Positions 4,897 to 5,874 of a stretch of DNA of 5,874 nt are shown in pieces (the stretch's first letter is position 1; the number at the start of each line of letters is the position of its first letter). The DNA comes from an uncultured Moraxella sp. Its GTDB lineage: Bacteria > Pseudomonadota > Gammaproteobacteria > Pseudomonadales > Moraxellaceae. The stretch covers positions 1 to 5,874 of the forward strand of contig CALAPG010000333.1 in the NCBI GenBank assembly GCA_937889485.1, in the 5' to 3' direction. The notes beneath the pieces were generated by a model that had not been told where the DNA came from, did no database searches, and worked only from the letters and a program-made list of their open reading frames with translations. Both the position numbers and the translations under genes were made by a program.

Positions 4897-5874
4897 ATGC
4901 CCAATCATCTCAAATTTGTGTCAAAAGTCCCGTGGATTACCCGTTATACCTGGATTGCCATTATGTTGCTGGCATCGATGTTTGCCTCTCAGTGGGGGGT
5001 GGCGAACGAACAGATCAAAATTTTACTGATGATTAATGGGGTGTATGTACTGGCAGTGGCTTTGCCCCACGCGTACTATCGGCGCATGACCGAAACTAAG
5101 CTATTTTTGGGGTTTTTATGCGACTTGGTTATTTGGTCTGCGTTTATTTATTATTCAGGCGGTGCAAGCAACCCCCTTATTACGTTATTTTTGACCATTG
5201 TGGCGGTAGCATCAATTGTATTAAATACTTATTATATCATTGGCTTATCTATTTTATCGGTTATCTCTTATTTTACCTTGTGGCATTTTTATGTGCCGTT
5301 AATGGTGCATCATAACCACCAAATTGCCGAAAAATTTCACTTACTTGGTATGTTTGGCGTGTTTGTTTTTTCCCTCATGATGTTAACAGCATTAACCGTG
5401 TATTTCAAATCTGCTATGAACCGTAGTTATCAAGCGCTTGAACAAGCACAGCAAGCCATTCACCAACAGCGGCGGCTACTTGCGGTGAGCAGCTTTGCTG
5501 CCAATATTGCCCATGAAATGAGCACGCCCATCGCGTCTATGCAGCTGCTTACCGAAGATATGGCAGACCAGCTCGACGATGAAGATGAGTTATTAGAAGA
5601 TATTCAGTTACTACAGTCGCAGATTTTGGTATGCCGTCAATCGCTTGACACCCTCAAAACCCATATTCAAATCAACGATGCCAAATACCAACAACAATTA
5701 CCCAATAGTGTAAAGCACACCCGTCTTGAGCAATTTTTTCCCAAATTGATTGCTGAGTGGCGTTTTTTAAATCCTCATATCCACGTAGAAATGACAGCCA
5801 TCACTGTACCAATCTGTGTTTACATTAACGCCGAACAGCTTTATTCAATTATGGTGAATATTTTTAATAATGCC
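4897..5874 (+). CDS. regB: RegB/PrrB/RoxS-type redox-sensing membrane histidine kinase (3' end outside window)
   Basis: The first 326 residues of an inner-membrane sensor kinase expected to phosphorylate a RegA/PrrA/RoxR-like regulator. About six hydrophobic helices (roughly 17-33, 40-58, 69-86, 93-109, 112-132, 148-169) form the sensor. GGASNPL at 88-94 is the quinone-linked GGxxNPF motif of RegB, with Leu for Phe. A charged linker (172-196) leads to the H-box FAANIAHEMSTPIASM (199-214) with phospho-acceptor His206. Cys246 lies 40 residues later, the same spacing as His225 and redox-active Cys265 in Rhodobacter RegB (from memory). The N-box NIFNNA (321-326) ends the window, so the G-boxes, perhaps 100 residues, are missing. 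The start is uncertain: an in-frame ATG at 4864 would add 11 residues. Neither has a clear Shine-Dalgarno; promoter geometry favours 4897. Divergence from cydABX suits a respiratory redox sensor. Confidence 0.9.
   Translation, partial: MPNHLKFVSKVPWITRYTWIAIMLLASMFASQWGVANEQIKILLMINGVYVLAVALPHAYYRRMTETKLFLGFLCDLVIWSAFIYYSGGASNPLITLFLTIVAVASIVLNTYYIIGLSILSVISYFTLWHFYVPLMVHHNHQIAEKFHLLGMFGVFVFSLMMLTALTVYFKSAMNRSYQALEQAQQAIHQQRRLLAVSSFAANIAHEMSTPIASMQLLTEDMADQLDDEDELLEDIQLLQSQILVCRQSLDTLKTHIQINDAKYQQQLPNSVKHTRLEQFFPKLIAEWRFLNPHIHVEMTAITVPICVYINAEQLYSIMVNIFNNA

Noticed and set aside
5118..5315. 65-codon plus-strand frame inside the kinase gene
   Set aside because: It is a different frame across the transmembrane region of the kinase. 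The kinase frame is continuous to the window end and carries the H-box and N-box, so this is a shadow.

Overview
The window is a slice of a gammaproteobacterial chromosome. The protein family features and the mildly AT-leaning base composition make a Moraxellaceae member (Moraxella/Faucicola/Psychrobacter-like) my best guess. That placement is inference from gene content and sequence feel, not from a search. The first 50 bases are not biological. They are an Illumina P5 adapter with an 8-base i5 index, so base 51 is probably the true left edge of an assembled contig.

Layout. (1) 1-50: adapter. (2) 51-191: non-coding leader with several inverted repeats, the last of which holds the Shine-Dalgarno sequence in its loop just before the next gene. 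(3) 192-1625, plus strand: a 12-helix amino-acid permease of the GabP (4-aminobutyrate) type. (4) 1671-1708: a strong bidirectional intrinsic terminator between convergent genes. (5) 4700 down to 1763, minus strand: a compact cydA-cydB-cydX operon encoding cytochrome bd quinol oxidase. cydA and cydB overlap by 11 nt, and cydX follows 15 nt after cydB. (6) 4701-4896: a divergent regulatory region with a perfect 8-3-8 inverted repeat. (7) 4897 to the window end, plus strand: the first 326 codons of a RegB/PrrB/RoxS-type redox-sensing membrane histidine kinase, cut off inside its ATP-binding domain.

How the parts fit. Cytochrome bd is a high-affinity quinol oxidase used at low oxygen or under respiratory stress. 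RegB-family kinases sense the quinone pool and the redox state, and their partner regulators (RegA/PrrA/RoxR) bind GCGNC...GNCGC half-sites. The palindrome between cydA and the kinase gene reads GCGAC-N5-GTCGC. It sits exactly midway between a TATAAT facing cydA and a TAAAAT facing the kinase gene, about 43 bp upstream of both predicted start sites. The most interesting reading of the window is therefore a small redox circuit: a divergent promoter pair with one shared operator that would drive both the oxidase operon and the kinase gene. A second, near-consensus promoter facing cydA would start inside that operator, suggesting a possible promoter switch. The genes are well-known families. The operator geometry and the leader hairpins are the parts worth checking.
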